A stretch of 5,571 nucleotides of DNA from an uncultured Rhodobiaceae bacterium (GTDB lineage: Bacteria > Pseudomonadota > Alphaproteobacteria > RS24), in assembly GCA_913020275.1 (NCBI GenBank), contig CAJWBV010000068.1:1-5571 (forward strand), in the 5' to 3' direction. Below the pieces are notes generated by a model, which was not told the DNA's origin, searched no databases, and saw only the letters and a program-made list of their open reading frames with translations. Position numbers and translations under genes: made by a program. Shown here in pieces: positions 5,337 to 5,571 of this stretch (its first letter is position 1; the number at the start of each line of letters is the position of its first letter).

Positions 5337-5571
5337 ATGTCTCGTATTGGAAAAAAACCGGTAGCAGTTCCAAACGGCGTTGAAATAACGCTGAACGGAC
5401 AAAATGTTGCCGCCAACGGCCCCAAAGGAGAGCTTTCGGTGACCCTATCTGACAAGGTGAGCGTCGAAAAAGATGATGCCGGCATTATTGTTATGCCGGT
5501 CGACAAGTCGTTAAAGTCACGCACTTTCTGGGGCTTAAGCCGCTCGCTGGTTGAAAATATCGTTCTCGGCG
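5337..5571 (+). CDS. rplF: 50S ribosomal protein L6, N-terminal part (3' truncated by window edge)
   Basis: The first 78 codons are present, about 45% of the usual 177-aa protein. The start MSRIGKKPVAVPNGVEITLNG is the standard L6 N-terminus. GPKGELS (28-34) and the block SRTFWGLSRSLVENIVLG (61-78) match the first of the two tandem L6 domains. L6 binds 23S rRNA helix 97 near the sarcin-ricin loop and the GTPase-associated region, and is needed for late 50S assembly. Compared with the genes before it, this stretch uses more AT-ending codons (ATA, CTA, TTA, GGA) and the residues between the conserved blocks diverge from relatives I remember. The second domain and the stop lie beyond the window. 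Confidence 0.97.
   Translation, partial: MSRIGKKPVAVPNGVEITLNGQNVAANGPKGELSVTLSDKVSVEKDDAGIIVMPVDKSLKSRTFWGLSRSLVENIVLG

Noticed and set aside
1..5571. Search for a novel system, mobile element, CRISPR array or RNA gene
   Set aside because: Every gene belongs to the canonical ribosomal protein order, gaps are at most 35 nt, and there is no space or signal for inserted elements.

Overview
This window is a continuous stretch of the S10-spc ribosomal protein gene cluster, read entirely on the + strand. It holds 12 complete and 2 truncated genes in the canonical bacterial order: rplW (3' end), rplB, rpsS, rplV, rpsC, rplP, rpmC, rpsQ | rplN, rplX, rplE, rpsN, rpsH, rplF (5' end). The bar marks the classical S10/spc operon boundary. 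No foreign gene, insertion sequence, tRNA, CRISPR array or broken gene interrupts the series.

The organism is most likely an alphaproteobacterium. From remembered family sequences, the support is an L22 with an N-terminal extension (126 aa), an S3 that ends its conserved part with [10 protein letters not shown], a 278-aa L2, a zinc-free long-form S14 (101 aa) and the exact wording of L14, L29 and S8. The order within Alphaproteobacteria cannot be fixed by eye. Base composition looks moderately GC-rich (estimated, not counted).

Layout. Positions 1-3312 carry the distal S10 operon, with genes 2-17 nt apart or overlapping by 1 nt (rplV/rpsC, TAATG). Positions 3313-3347 form the widest gap (35 nt), which contains a weak terminator-like hairpin and the rplN ribosome binding site. 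Positions 3348-5571 carry the proximal spc operon, with a 1-nt overlap (rplN/rplX) and an 8-nt overlap (rplX/rplE). Almost every gene has a Shine-Dalgarno-like motif 5-10 nt before its ATG, often inside the upstream gene, which fits translational coupling along one or two polycistronic mRNAs. I could not identify a promoter in the window.

The products assemble into both subunits. Large subunit: L23, L2, L22, L16, L29, L14, L24, L5, L6. Small subunit: S19, S3, S17, S14, S8. L22, L23, L24 and L29 surround the peptide exit tunnel, L2 and L16 lie by the catalytic centre, and S19 and S14 sit in the 30S head.

I see no undescribed system here. The most notable non-coding signal is a 14-bp stem with one bulged A and a 4-nt loop inside rpsN (4696-4728), in a part of S14 that varies between relatives. 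Smaller observations are the rpsQ-rplN hairpin, alternative hairpins in the rpsC tail just before the rplP ribosome binding site, frequent TAG stops, and the position of any S8 operator given the rplX/rplE overlap.
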